This document shows, in pieces, positions 27,778 through 36,387 of a stretch of 64,000 bases of DNA (the stretch's first letter is position 1; the number at the start of each line of letters is the position of its first letter). The position numbers were made by a program, and so were the translations under genes. The notes below the pieces were generated by a model that was not told the origin of the DNA, did no database searches, and worked only from the letters and a program-made list of their open reading frames with translations. This stretch comes from Flavobacteriales bacterium. Its GTDB lineage: Bacteria > Bacteroidota > Bacteroidia > Flavobacteriales_G > Salibacteraceae. The stretch lies in assembly GCA_013204105.1 (NCBI GenBank), contig JABMOM010000003.1, positions 62,001 through 126,000 on the forward strand, given 5' to 3'.

Positions 27778-30700
27778 AACGGTTTTGGGCTGCCATAGGC
27801 TTGGCCGTCACCGGTCAAATGGCGCTGGCTCAGTCTCATGCCAACGATTGGGTTGACTACGACCCAAGCCGAACCTACCTAGAGGTAAGGGTCTCTAAAA
27901 CAGGCCTTTATCGCATTGACGACGATGCGCTAGGTACAGCCCTCGACGGCATTGGCATGGACCTGAACGACGTCGACCCGCGCTCCATTCAAGTCTTCGG
28001 CCGCGGTGAAGAACAATACATCCACATAGAAGGAGAAGGAGATGGCACCTTCGACGCAGGTGACTTCATTGAGTTCTACGCGGAGCACAACGACGGCTGG
28101 TTGGACGCATCGTTTTATCCGAGTGCAGGTCAGCACACGAACCCATATTACAGCCTTTACAACGACACCGCCTCCTACTACATCACTTGGGATCCAAATG
28201 GTGCGCAGTCGACCTTCCGGTTTACGGATGTTCCACTGACGGCTCCTTCTGGGCAATCGCTTTCTTATGTGTGGCAAGAAGAGGTGAAGTTTTACAACAA
28301 CACCTATCAAAAAGGAAAGGACCTCGGCGGGGGTGTACCTCCCGGCACCTACGTAGGCGGCAAGGGTTGGATGAGTGGAAATTTTGGCTACAACAGCGGA
28401 AGCACACCTACCCTTTCCCCATTTGCCTTCAACACTCCACACCCCTTCACCCAAGCGAGTGCACCCAGCAGCACCCTTCAAGTGGCTGTGGGGGGAGTGA
28501 ATAACGGTGCGGGGGGATTAGAAGCGCATCATCTCGAAGTGGGCGTTGACAATGGCAGTGGCTACAATGTAATTGACAATCTACTGTACAGTTCATACGC
28601 TTACCTCCAAACATCCTTTCAACTGCCCGCTAGCCAGATCGGAACTACCACGACCGTGCGGTTGAGGACCAACTCGACCATCTCTCCACTCAACACAGCA
28701 TCTGACTATAGTTCTTGTGCATTTCTTACCCTTACTTATCCAAGGACCTTGGCGTTGGATGGTGCCAATGCCTTTCTTTTCAGCGTACCTCAAGGAGCCG
28801 TTGAAGTTTCGTTTGCCGCGACAGACTTCACCACCATCACGACTACACACCTGTACGACCTCGGTCAGCACAAGCGCGTTGAGGTCAACCACAACACTAC
28901 CACCGGTACGGTGCAATGCAACTTGGCCGCTGGAAATAAACGTCCGTGCTACCTCGCGGCTTCCAGCGCTATCCTACCGCTTGCGTCAGGCGACCTATCA
29001 GAAGTCAGCTTCACCGATCCAGGCACCTTGGCTGCAGCAGATGCCTATGTCATTGTAACCCATTCCTCTTTAATGAACCAGGCGCAGAGCTACGGCACCT
29101 ATCGCGCTGCAGACCAAAACGTGGTCTTGGTAGACATCGAAACCCTTTACGATCAATTTTCATACGGTGTAAGAAAGCATCCCATCGCCGTGCGCAACTT
29201 TATGGAATACGCGATTTCCGAGTGGTCTTCTCCTCCCCAGTTCTTGTTCATCATCGGAAAATCAATCGAGGAAAAGACGATGCGCAAGAATGCCAATCAT
29301 CAGCGCAACACCTTGGTTCCAGCCATGGGTTACCCGGTCTCTGACATTCTCTTAACGGCGGGATTGAATGGTGAAAAGGCATACGTTCCAGCGGTTCCCA
29401 CGGGACGCCTCGCCGCGAGAGAAGGACAAGAAGTCACCACTTACTTAAACAAGGTGCGCGACTTTGAAAAGTCGCAAACCGAATTGATCAACCCTTACAG
29501 CATCGGGAATCGCCAATGGCAAAAGCACATCTTGCATTTCGCTGGTGGCGACGATGCCCAGGAGAACAATCGCTTCAAGAGCTACCTAAGCGGTTACCAA
29601 AGCGCCATCGAAGACAGCCTATTTGGCGGGAAGGTCTTCTTGTTCAGCAAGACGAGTGGCAACGTGATCGAACAACTCAACACGGACAGCGTGCGAGAAC
29701 TCATCAAGACCGGGCCTGCGATCATGACCTTTTTCGGCCATGCTTCCGGCAACAGTTTTGACTTGAGCGTAGACGACCCTTCCTTGTGGGAAAATCAAGG
29801 CCGCTATCCCTTGGTCATTGCCAATTCATGCTTTTCGGGCAACATTCACCTTCCGGTAAATGCGGTGGCCAGCGTGTCCGAGCAATACGTCCTTACGCAA
29901 AATGAAGGAGCGATCGCCTTTATGGCAACGCCCGATCTAAGTTTTGAATCCGCCCTCAATAATTACACGCGCGTATTCTACCGCCAGGTGGCTGCTGCGA
30001 ATTACGGCGCCAGCATTGGTGAGCAGATGAAGGCCACGTGCGACACAATGCTGGGCGACGATCAAAATTCCACCATCGCTATTGAAATGACATTGCACGG
30101 TGATCCAGCTTTGAAGCTTTATCCCCACGATCAATCTGAGATTACCATCAATGATCCCGTGGAAGGTGCCGATGTCCGCTTCAAACCCAAAAACATCACT
30201 ACCGACCTTGATTCCTTCGATGTGATCGTTACGCTTTCCAATCTCGGAAGGAGCGTTACCGATGCCTTTTCCATCACTGCTCGCAGGATATTGCCCAACG
30301 AACAGGAGATCATAGAAACCATTGAATTATCGAGCCTTGACTACGAGAAAGCAATCACCTTTCGCTTTGCCACCATGCCTGAAGTTGCGGCAGGTGAGAA
30401 CAGACTGATCATCGAAGTGGACCAGCCGCTCGACTTGATCCCGGAATACATCGAGTCCACGAACAACATCATCTCTAACCTGGCCTTCAACATTTCCAGT
30501 TCAGACATCTTTCCGGTCTATCCGTACAACTTTGGCGTGGTTCCAGACTTCAATGTTACCCTCCGAGCCAACACAGGTTTCCCATTGCTTCCTGAAGTGG
30601 AATACACCCTCCAGATCGACACGACCGACCGCTATTCGAGTGCCTTTATGCAATCTACCCAAATCACCCAGCGCGGTGCGGTAATCGAATGGACTCCAGG

Positions 30701-32870
30701 ATTGGACCTCGAAGGTTTTCAGGACAGCACCGTCTTCTTCTGGCGTGTTACTCCGACGGCAGACACGTCGAAATGGCGAGAATTCTCCTTTCAGGTTATC
30801 GCCAATGCGGTTGGCTGGGGACAGGATCACTTCTTTCAGTACAAGAACAACGCACGTGATTTACTTGATTTCAATCGATCTAATCGCCGCTTGAATTTCT
30901 CTGAATCCTCTCGCGATCTGTTTGTGCAAGTCATTGGAAACCCGACGCCCCTCGACTACAACGACAACTTCTACACCCTGGATGGACAGTCCGCTCCGCT
31001 GGGTGAATACGGCATTGCCTCGGTCAACCCGGGCATAGCGGTGGTGGTCATCGACTCCACCGATTTGAAACCTTGGGGCACCTATGGCGTTGGCACAACG
31101 GGCAACTACGAGAACGAAGACAAGCAATTTGGGAACAGCAACAATGGACCTGCTCACCGGACCCGAGTGGAGTACTTCTTCACTTTCAGCGTCACGAACG
31201 CCAACCACATGAACGCGCTGGTCAACATGCTGCAAAATGAGGTAGAAGATGGACAATACCTGTTGGTCTATACCCAACTGCGCGGCCTATTTAGCGATAC
31301 GAACCATTGGTCAGAAGCGCATTTACAATATTTCGAATCCTTGGGGGCCGATTCAATCCGGATGGCAGGTGATCAGCTTCCGTATATCTTCTTGGTAAAG
31401 AAAGGATACCCGAACACCTCCAAAGAAGTCATTGGCACATCTGCGAACGAAGTGATCAAGTTGAGCAGCAAGCTCTTTTCAAATTTCCGCCTGGGATCCA
31501 TGGATGCTCCCGTAATCGGTCCGGCAATGGATTGGTCTACCGCGCATTTCAAGCCAGGAACCCTAGACGCGGGAGCCGGTGACGTCAATTCAACGACCAT
31601 CTTCAAGGACGATGGCGCGGCCAGCACATTGCCCTATGACACCTTAAACAGTGCTGGAATCAGTGACTTGAGCTCCATCGCCATCGACTCCTTCCCTTAT
31701 TTGAGGCTGGGTTTCAATACAGAGGACAACACCTTCCTCACGGCGGGGCAATTGCGCAATTGGCACGTACTGTACAACCCGGCACCCGACCTTGCGATCA
31801 ACCCGATCAAGGGACAGACTTTGGTAGCCAATGAACGCCTCACGGCGGGAACTGATCTTCAGTTCGGGATTGCCATTGAAAACATCAGTGCCTTTGACAT
31901 GGGAGAGTTCAAAGTCCATTATTGGTATGTAGATGCCGATGGCGAACGGATAGAAGATGCATGGCTAACCTACCCCTCTGCGGCTTCTGGAGAAGTAATC
32001 TTTGATTCAGTGACCTTCTCCTCTCAAGGTTTGTCTGGACGATACGTATGCTACATGTCGGTGAATCCGATGGGAGAAGACTGGCATCGGGAACAATACC
32101 AATTCAACAACAACGCCTTCTTGGCGATATCCATTGATGCGGATCGCAAGAACCCCTTGCTCGACGTTACGTTTGACGGGGTGCACATTCTGAACGGCGA
32201 CATCGTCTCTCCCCTGCCCGAGATCGTGATGGAATTGAAGGATGAAAATCCCGTTTTGTTGATGGACGACACCACGACCTTCGATGTTTTCTTGACCGAC
32301 CCGAGTCGCATTGAGAGACGTATTCCTTTTTACGGCAATGGCCAGGAGGTAATGTTTTTTGAGCCCGCCACCTCGGCACAGAACAAGGCACGCATCACCT
32401 ACCAACCAAAAATCGCGTTGAAAGACGGAACGTACAAATTGCGCGTGATGGGACGCGATGCTTCGGGCAATGAAAGCGGTGATGAAGCCTACACCATCGA
32501 ATTCGAGGTCATCAACAAGAGCAGCGTAACCCATGTAGTGAATTACCCCAATCCATTCAGCACTTCCACGCGTTTTGTCTTCACCTTGACCGGGTCCATC
32601 CTTCCTGATGTGTTCACCATCCAGATCATGACGGTCACCGGCAAGGTGGTACGAGAAATCACCAAAGATGAGCTCGGCACGATTCACATTGGACGAAACA
32701 TGTCTGACTACGCCTGGGATGGCCGCGATGAATATGGAGATCGTTTAGCGAATGGGGTCTACCTCTACCGGGTAATCATGAAGGTCAACGGAGAAGCCAT
32801 CGACCGCCGAGAAACTTCTGCGGATCAGTATTTCCGGAAGGAGTTTGGGAAGATGTATTTGTTTCGGTAA
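27774..32870 (+). CDS. C25 (gingipain-like) cysteine peptidase, putative T9SS sortase PorU2
   Basis: A 1698-residue exported protein. A signal peptide (to about residue 20) is followed by beta-rich N-terminal domains with a DYDPSRTYLEVRVSKTGLYRI start seen in PorU-like proteins (residues about 24-46). The C25 peptidase core spans about 430-790, with catalytic His656 in FFGHASGN and Cys686 in ANSCFSGN. CARDB- and Ig-like domains follow, and a type A sorting region closes the protein (NYPNPFSTSTRF ... DRLANGVYLYR). PorU removes cargo sorting signals at the surface; the classic PorU is near 1100-1300 residues, so this is the long PorU2-like form. It is coupled to the PorV-like gene. Confidence 0.85.
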   Translation: MKRFWAAIGLAVTGQMALAQSHANDWVDYDPSRTYLEVRVSKTGLYRIDDDALGTALDGIGMDLNDVDPRSIQVFGRGEEQYIHIEGEGDGTFDAGDFIEFYAEHNDGWLDASFYPSAGQHTNPYYSLYNDTASYYITWDPNGAQSTFRFTDVPLTAPSGQSLSYVWQEEVKFYNNTYQKGKDLGGGVPPGTYVGGKGWMSGNFGYNSGSTPTLSPFAFNTPHPFTQASAPSSTLQVAVGGVNNGAGGLEAHHLEVGVDNGSGYNVIDNLLYSSYAYLQTSFQLPASQIGTTTTVRLRTNSTISPLNTASDYSSCAFLTLTYPRTLALDGANAFLFSVPQGAVEVSFAATDFTTITTTHLYDLGQHKRVEVNHNTTTGTVQCNLAAGNKRPCYLAASSAILPLASGDLSEVSFTDPGTLAAADAYVIVTHSSLMNQAQSYGTYRAADQNVVLVDIETLYDQFSYGVRKHPIAVRNFMEYAISEWSSPPQFLFIIGKSIEEKTMRKNANHQRNTLVPAMGYPVSDILLTAGLNGEKAYVPAVPTGRLAAREGQEVTTYLNKVRDFEKSQTELINPYSIGNRQWQKHILHFAGGDDAQENNRFKSYLSGYQSAIEDSLFGGKVFLFSKTSGNVIEQLNTDSVRELIKTGPAIMTFFGHASGNSFDLSVDDPSLWENQGRYPLVIANSCFSGNIHLPVNAVASVSEQYVLTQNEGAIAFMATPDLSFESALNNYTRVFYRQVAAANYGASIGEQMKATCDTMLGDDQNSTIAIEMTLHGDPALKLYPHDQSEITINDPVEGADVRFKPKNITTDLDSFDVIVTLSNLGRSVTDAFSITARRILPNEQEIIETIELSSLDYEKAITFRFATMPEVAAGENRLIIEVDQPLDLIPEYIESTNNIISNLAFNISSSDIFPVYPYNFGVVPDFNVTLRANTGFPLLPEVEYTLQIDTTDRYSSAFMQSTQITQRGAVIEWTPGLDLEGFQDSTVFFWRVTPTADTSKWREFSFQVIANAVGWGQDHFFQYKNNARDLLDFNRSNRRLNFSESSRDLFVQVIGNPTPLDYNDNFYTLDGQSAPLGEYGIASVNPGIAVVVIDSTDLKPWGTYGVGTTGNYENEDKQFGNSNNGPAHRTRVEYFFTFSVTNANHMNALVNMLQNEVEDGQYLLVYTQLRGLFSDTNHWSEAHLQYFESLGADSIRMAGDQLPYIFLVKKGYPNTSKEVIGTSANEVIKLSSKLFSNFRLGSMDAPVIGPAMDWSTAHFKPGTLDAGAGDVNSTTIFKDDGAASTLPYDTLNSAGISDLSSIAIDSFPYLRLGFNTEDNTFLTAGQLRNWHVLYNPAPDLAINPIKGQTLVANERLTAGTDLQFGIAIENISAFDMGEFKVHYWYVDADGERIEDAWLTYPSAASGEVIFDSVTFSSQGLSGRYVCYMSVNPMGEDWHREQYQFNNNAFLAISIDADRKNPLLDVTFDGVHILNGDIVSPLPEIVMELKDENPVLLMDDTTTFDVFLTDPSRIERRIPFYGNGQEVMFFEPATSAQNKARITYQPKIALKDGTYKLRVMGRDASGNESGDEAYTIEFEVINKSSVTHVVNYPNPFSTSTRFVFTLTGSILPDVFTIQIMTVTGKVVREITKDELGTIHIGRNMSDYAWDGRDEYGDRLANGVYLYRVIMKVNGEAIDRRETSADQYFRKEFGKMYLFR

Positions 32871-32900
32871 GGGCTAGTATCGAGGGACTAGTAGTAGGAC

Positions 32901-33013
32901 AACTTTGCGTCCTTTGCGCCTTTCCTTTGCGCTCTCCGCGTGAACCTCGATCCCATCAGGGTTCACGCAAAGTTCGCTGAGGCGCTTCGCTTGATCGCTA
33001 AGGACGCGAAACT
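32901..33013. repeat. Imperfect long inverted repeat between convergent genes
   Basis: The 167-base gap between the PorU2-like gene and the exonuclease gene is filled with CTTTGCG/CGCAAAG-type words. The ends pair (32901-32918 with 32996-33013, 14 of 18 positions), and a perfect 9-base-pair stem (GCGTGAACC, 32938-32946, with GGTTCACGC, 32960-32968) forms the centre. It could fold as a large hairpin in RNA or be a REP- or MITE-like remnant. No T-tract is present, so it is not a standard terminator. Confidence 0.7.
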
Positions 33014-33037
33014 AGCGCTGACGCAGGCCGCTGTCAG

Positions 33038-33742
33038 CTACGAATCCAATTCCTCATCCGTCAACATCGGCATTTGGTTCATCCTCAAGAAGACTTGCAC
33101 CAAGGTGACCACGTCTTTTTCGCAATAGGTTACAATCCGCGGCAGGTTCTTTTCTTCCCAAAAAACCCCAGCTACTTGGCTGCCGTCTATGTCGTCCTTC
33201 GGGGTTGGCAATCCAAACACGTGGGCGAGCAGCTTTAGGGAGGTGAAATTCTTGAAGTCGCCGAATTTCCACATCTGCATGGTATCTAGGTGCTTGATTT
33301 CCCAGGGCTTTTTCCCCGCTATGTCGAGTATCCGAGGGAGTGGCATGCCGTGGATCAGCATTCTACGAGCGATGTAAGGAAAGTCAAATTCCTTTCCGTT
33401 GTGTCCACACAGTAAGTGCTCGTCGCCACTGAAATGTTTGTCTAGCAGTGAATTAAACTCTTTGAGCAAGGCCGCCTCATCCTCGTTTGCATAGGACTTG
33501 ATCCTCAACTCGCGCTTTGGCCCACGGTCGTTTATTATGCCCACGCTGATGCAAACGATCTTTCCGAATTCGGCGTAGATGCCTGCTCTCTCAAATACCG
33601 AGGCGGGGGTATCTTCTTCGGTTTTCAGAAGAAAGCGGGCCTTTTCTTCCCAGAGTTTTTGGTAGGTCTCTTCGGCCTTTTCAAACGCGGGGTATTGCGG
33701 AACCGTTTCAATGTCGAGAAAGAGAATGTTGCTCAGGTGCAT
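33038..33742 (-). CDS. PolB-like predicted 3'-5' exonuclease
   Basis: A 234-residue DEDD-fold exonuclease. The three exonuclease motifs are visible: FLDIETVPQ (motif I Asp/Glu), LLCGHNGKEFDFPYIARR (motif II Asp) and VTYCEKDVVTLVQVF (motif III Tyr/Asp). The arrangement matches the predicted PolB-like 3'-5' exonuclease family found as stand-alone proteins in Bacteroidota. It probably trims or proofreads DNA or RNA; the substrate is unknown. The ATG at 33742 avoids overlap with the upstream gene, while an alternative GTG at 33748 would overlap its stop. Confidence 0.87.
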   Translation of the reverse strand: MHLSNILFLDIETVPQYPAFEKAEETYQKLWEEKARFLLKTEEDTPASVFERAGIYAEFGKIVCISVGIINDRGPKRELRIKSYANEDEAALLKEFNSLLDKHFSGDEHLLCGHNGKEFDFPYIARRMLIHGMPLPRILDIAGKKPWEIKHLDTMQMWKFGDFKNFTSLKLLAHVFGLPTPKDDIDGSQVAGVFWEEKNLPRIVTYCEKDVVTLVQVFLRMNQMPMLTDEELDS

Positions 33743-33744
33743 GG

Positions 33745-34146
33745 TCACAGAATTAGAATGCCTTTCTGATCCATCACCGGAAGGTCAACAAGGTTCTTGT
33801 CCAGCAATGTATCCGGCAGAAAGATAAATTTCTTATCGAAGATGGTCTTCCCGATGTAAAAACTCACCCAGTATTGATTGTTGAGCCCCGTCAACTCATC
33901 CAAAATGACTTCGATGGCCCTGGAAGATTTGGGCAACACGTCTTCGAAATAATGCCGAAGCTCTGAGGTGCTGACTTTTTCATCGTCTTTCTTGCCGTAG
34001 CCCCTGGTGGATACCAACACGTTTGTAATTGGCTCATCCAGCATGTTGATGATGTACACCTTCCAGGTCTTCATGCCCTCGGCGTCATGGGGGACGGCAC
34101 ACACCCCTACTTGTTCGACTTTGGGAAAATCGATGTCCTCTTTCAT
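33745..34146 (-). CDS. Conserved small protein of unknown function
   Basis: A 133-residue cytoplasmic-looking protein without signal peptide. It starts MKEDIDFPKVEQVGVCAVP and contains WKVYIINMLDEPITNVLVSTRGYG and, near the C-terminus, LPVMDQKGILIL. I recall this as a Bacteroidota family that databases sometimes label as a phenylalanyl-tRNA synthetase subunit, but no synthetase motif is present, so that name should not be used. It sits between the exonuclease and the serine hydrolase, overlapping the latter's stop by 4 bases, in a leftward gene set. Function is unknown. Confidence 0.75.
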   Translation of the reverse strand: MKEDIDFPKVEQVGVCAVPHDAEGMKTWKVYIINMLDEPITNVLVSTRGYGKKDDEKVSTSELRHYFEDVLPKSSRAIEVILDELTGLNNQYWVSFYIGKTIFDKKFIFLPDTLLDKNLVDLPVMDQKGILIL

Positions 34147-35303
34147 TCTTTGATCATTCGTAGGCCCATATCCAAGTAATCGTAAACGTCCTCCGGATGC
34201 TCCTTTCCACTTCCGACATTGCGCGTTCTGCCCATGCGCACCACAATCAATTCTTCTTCGGGATAGACCAACACGTACTGTCCCTTGATTCCTCGCATGA
34301 AGAAAAATTCATGCCCATTGTGATCCCCTAGCCACCAGCAGTACCCATAGCTTTCGGAAGGATACTCGGCTCCGTGCTCAGGCCAGTTGACCGATGCAGC
34401 TACATAGGCGCTGTCGACCACTTGTAGTCCATTCCAATTTCCATGGTGGAGGTAGAGTTTGCCAATGCGGGCGAAATCTTTGGCGGTGGCATTGATGCAA
34501 CAGAATGCCTTTTCAGTGCCGTCTTTATGGTCGAGCGACCAAAAGGCTGAATGCTCAGCGCCTACCTTTTTCCACACATACTCAGCGGCATAATCTGCCA
34601 ATTCGCGTCGGGTGGCGCTCTTCAGCGCAAAGGCCAACACTTGGGTGGTTCCACTCTGGTAAGTATAGCGCTCTCCAGGTGTTTCCGTCACCTCGTAGTT
34701 GCGCAATAGCGCCTCCAAATCATCGCCATAATTGGCTCTGGCGGGAAAGGCGAATGGGTTGATGTAGCTCTCGTCGAAGTTGATCCCCGAAGACATCGTG
34801 AGCAAGTGCTCTAAGGTCATTTGCTTTCCGAGTCCAGCCTCGTATTGCGGCAAGTAATGATAGACGGGGTCGTTGACGCTTTTGATCTCTCCCCTTTCTA
34901 TCGCCACCCCAGTAAGGAGACCGACGATGGACTTAGCCATGCTAAAGGAGTTGCTCCTAGAAGTGTCGGTAAAGCCTTCCCAGTATTGCTCATAAATGAG
35001 CGAATCGCGGTGGATGACCACAAACGAGACCGACTCATATTCTTGGTGGTAATCTTCCTCCTCATCAGTCAAAACAAGCTTGCCGAAGCGCTCAGAGATG
35101 GGCCAAGGTTGGGGTTTATCCACTGCCATGACCCGATTGGGCATGTCTTTATATTCTTGGATACCGGGTCCGAGTCTACCTTGCAAAACCGTATTGCCTA
35201 GCGTGTTATAGATGTAGTGATGTCCCGTAATCTCGATGACGAAATGCAGCAACAACAACCAGAAGGCGATCCATCCTAATCGTTTGAATAAAATAGATCC
35301 CAT
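34143..35303 (-). CDS. Serine hydrolase, beta-lactamase class C family
   Basis: A 386-residue protein with an N-terminal membrane anchor or signal (residues about 8-28, LGWIAFWLLLLHFVIEITG). It has the class C/penicillin-binding fold motifs: SMAKS (S-x-x-K nucleophile) in SFSMAKSIVGLLTGVAI, and YQSG (Y-x-S) in ERYTYQSGTTQV; a late motif with MRGIKGQYVLVYPEE is in the KTG position. Members are esterases, peptidases or PBP-like enzymes, and true beta-lactamase activity should not be assumed. It overlaps the next leftward gene by 4 bases and follows the PGI/PMI gene by 5 bases. Confidence 0.86.
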   Translation of the reverse strand: MGSILFKRLGWIAFWLLLLHFVIEITGHHYIYNTLGNTVLQGRLGPGIQEYKDMPNRVMAVDKPQPWPISERFGKLVLTDEEEDYHQEYESVSFVVIHRDSLIYEQYWEGFTDTSRSNSFSMAKSIVGLLTGVAIERGEIKSVNDPVYHYLPQYEAGLGKQMTLEHLLTMSSGINFDESYINPFAFPARANYGDDLEALLRNYEVTETPGERYTYQSGTTQVLAFALKSATRRELADYAAEYVWKKVGAEHSAFWSLDHKDGTEKAFCCINATAKDFARIGKLYLHHGNWNGLQVVDSAYVAASVNWPEHGAEYPSESYGYCWWLGDHNGHEFFFMRGIKGQYVLVYPEEELIVVRMGRTRNVGSGKEHPEDVYDYLDMGLRMIKE

Positions 35304-35308
35304 GCTTC

Positions 35309-36301
35309 CTAAAATTTAGATAGTTCGTCTTTCAGCCAATCAATCACTTCGATCTCGATCGAATCAACGCCTTTGAATTCGGCGAGGTAAACGGTCATCC
35401 AATCTCCCAAATGAATAAGGTGCAAAGCTTGCTCAATGCGAGAAGAGCCTACTGCACTGAACTGGTGGATGTGCGGTGTCTTTTTTCGGTAGACGGTTTC
35501 AGTGAGCTCCATGCGCTTTGCCACGCGTTCGTGGTCAAAATCACTGGTGAGGAAGATGACGGCCAATTCATTGCTTCCACTTGGCCACCCCACCAATTCA
35601 TTGTGGTTCATTTCTGGGTAGGTATTGAACCACGAAAGTCCCTTGCTGTTTTCTGCGATCTGCTGTTTCCAGCGCGTTGCTACTCCTTCTAACCAAGAGG
35701 CCGTATAGATGACAGGAAGCTTGTGTTGGATGCTTTCGGCCAAGGTGTGGGCAGCGTTCTTGATCTGCTCTTCGTGCGCATCGAGGTAGGCAATCGCGGC
35801 ATTGAATTGCCGTGCCCAAGCTCCATTGGTCAATTGAAATGCTTCCGCCAAACGGAAGAGTTGCACGATGGTCAAACCAAACGCTGCGCGAGGTGGAAGA
35901 CCACCCGGTACGGTAATCAAAGGCCATTCGTTTTCGAGTGCCATGTCGCTGAGCTTTCCGCCAGAACTGATGCAAGCGAAATGTGCTCCTTGACGCACGG
36001 CTTGTTCTACGGCCTCGAGTGTTTCTTCTGTATTTCCTGAGTAAGAGCAAGCGATGACCAAAGTATCTTCATTGACGAAGGCTGGGATCGTATAGTCCTT
36101 GGACGATTGGATCGGCACGGTACAATGATCGGCGAGCATTTGCGCCAATATGGTTCCACCAATTCCAGAGCCGCCCATTCCGCAGATCAAAACATTCTTG
36201 CACGGCTTTCCTTTCCTCACATTGAATTCGGCAGCGATCTGCAAGGCTTGACGCAAGTGTTGCGTGAAGTCAGCCACCAAAAGGTCCATCTTCATTTCCA
36301 T
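35309..36301 (-). CDS. Bifunctional phosphoglucose/phosphomannose isomerase
   Basis: A 330-residue SIS-domain sugar isomerase of the archaeal/Bacteroidota type. Motifs are LICGMGGSGIGGTIL (phosphate loop), VIACSYSGNTEETL, a second SIS domain (VIYTASWLEGVATRWKQQ), the catalytic Glu in YPEMNHNELVGW and HLGDWMTVYLAEFKGVDSI at the end. It interconverts glucose-6-phosphate, mannose-6-phosphate and fructose-6-phosphate, which could feed the manC product of this window. It heads a leftward set with the serine hydrolase, the small conserved protein and the exonuclease. The exact substrate preference is inferred from the family. Confidence 0.9.
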   Translation of the reverse strand: MEMKMDLLVADFTQHLRQALQIAAEFNVRKGKPCKNVLICGMGGSGIGGTILAQMLADHCTVPIQSSKDYTIPAFVNEDTLVIACSYSGNTEETLEAVEQAVRQGAHFACISSGGKLSDMALENEWPLITVPGGLPPRAAFGLTIVQLFRLAEAFQLTNGAWARQFNAAIAYLDAHEEQIKNAAHTLAESIQHKLPVIYTASWLEGVATRWKQQIAENSKGLSWFNTYPEMNHNELVGWPSGSNELAVIFLTSDFDHERVAKRMELTETVYRKKTPHIHQFSAVGSSRIEQALHLIHLGDWMTVYLAEFKGVDSIEIEVIDWLKDELSKF

Positions 36302-36387
36302 AGGGACAAATATAGCAGTGGTAGCGCAGGCGTTGATTCGTTATCTGCCGAATTCTCATCATCTTTGCCGACCAATTTTTTGCACAC

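Noticed and set aside
32940-33128. A 62-residue open frame between the PorU2-like gene and the exonuclease
   Set aside because: It crosses the long palindrome and enters the exonuclease gene on the opposite strand.
33745-34146. Phenylalanyl-tRNA synthetase subunit
   Set aside because: A name sometimes attached to this small family, but no class II synthetase motif is present in 133 residues.
34143-35303. Beta-lactamase resistance gene
   Set aside because: The fold motifs are shared with esterases and PBP-like hydrolases; nothing shows beta-lactam hydrolysis and there is no mobile context.
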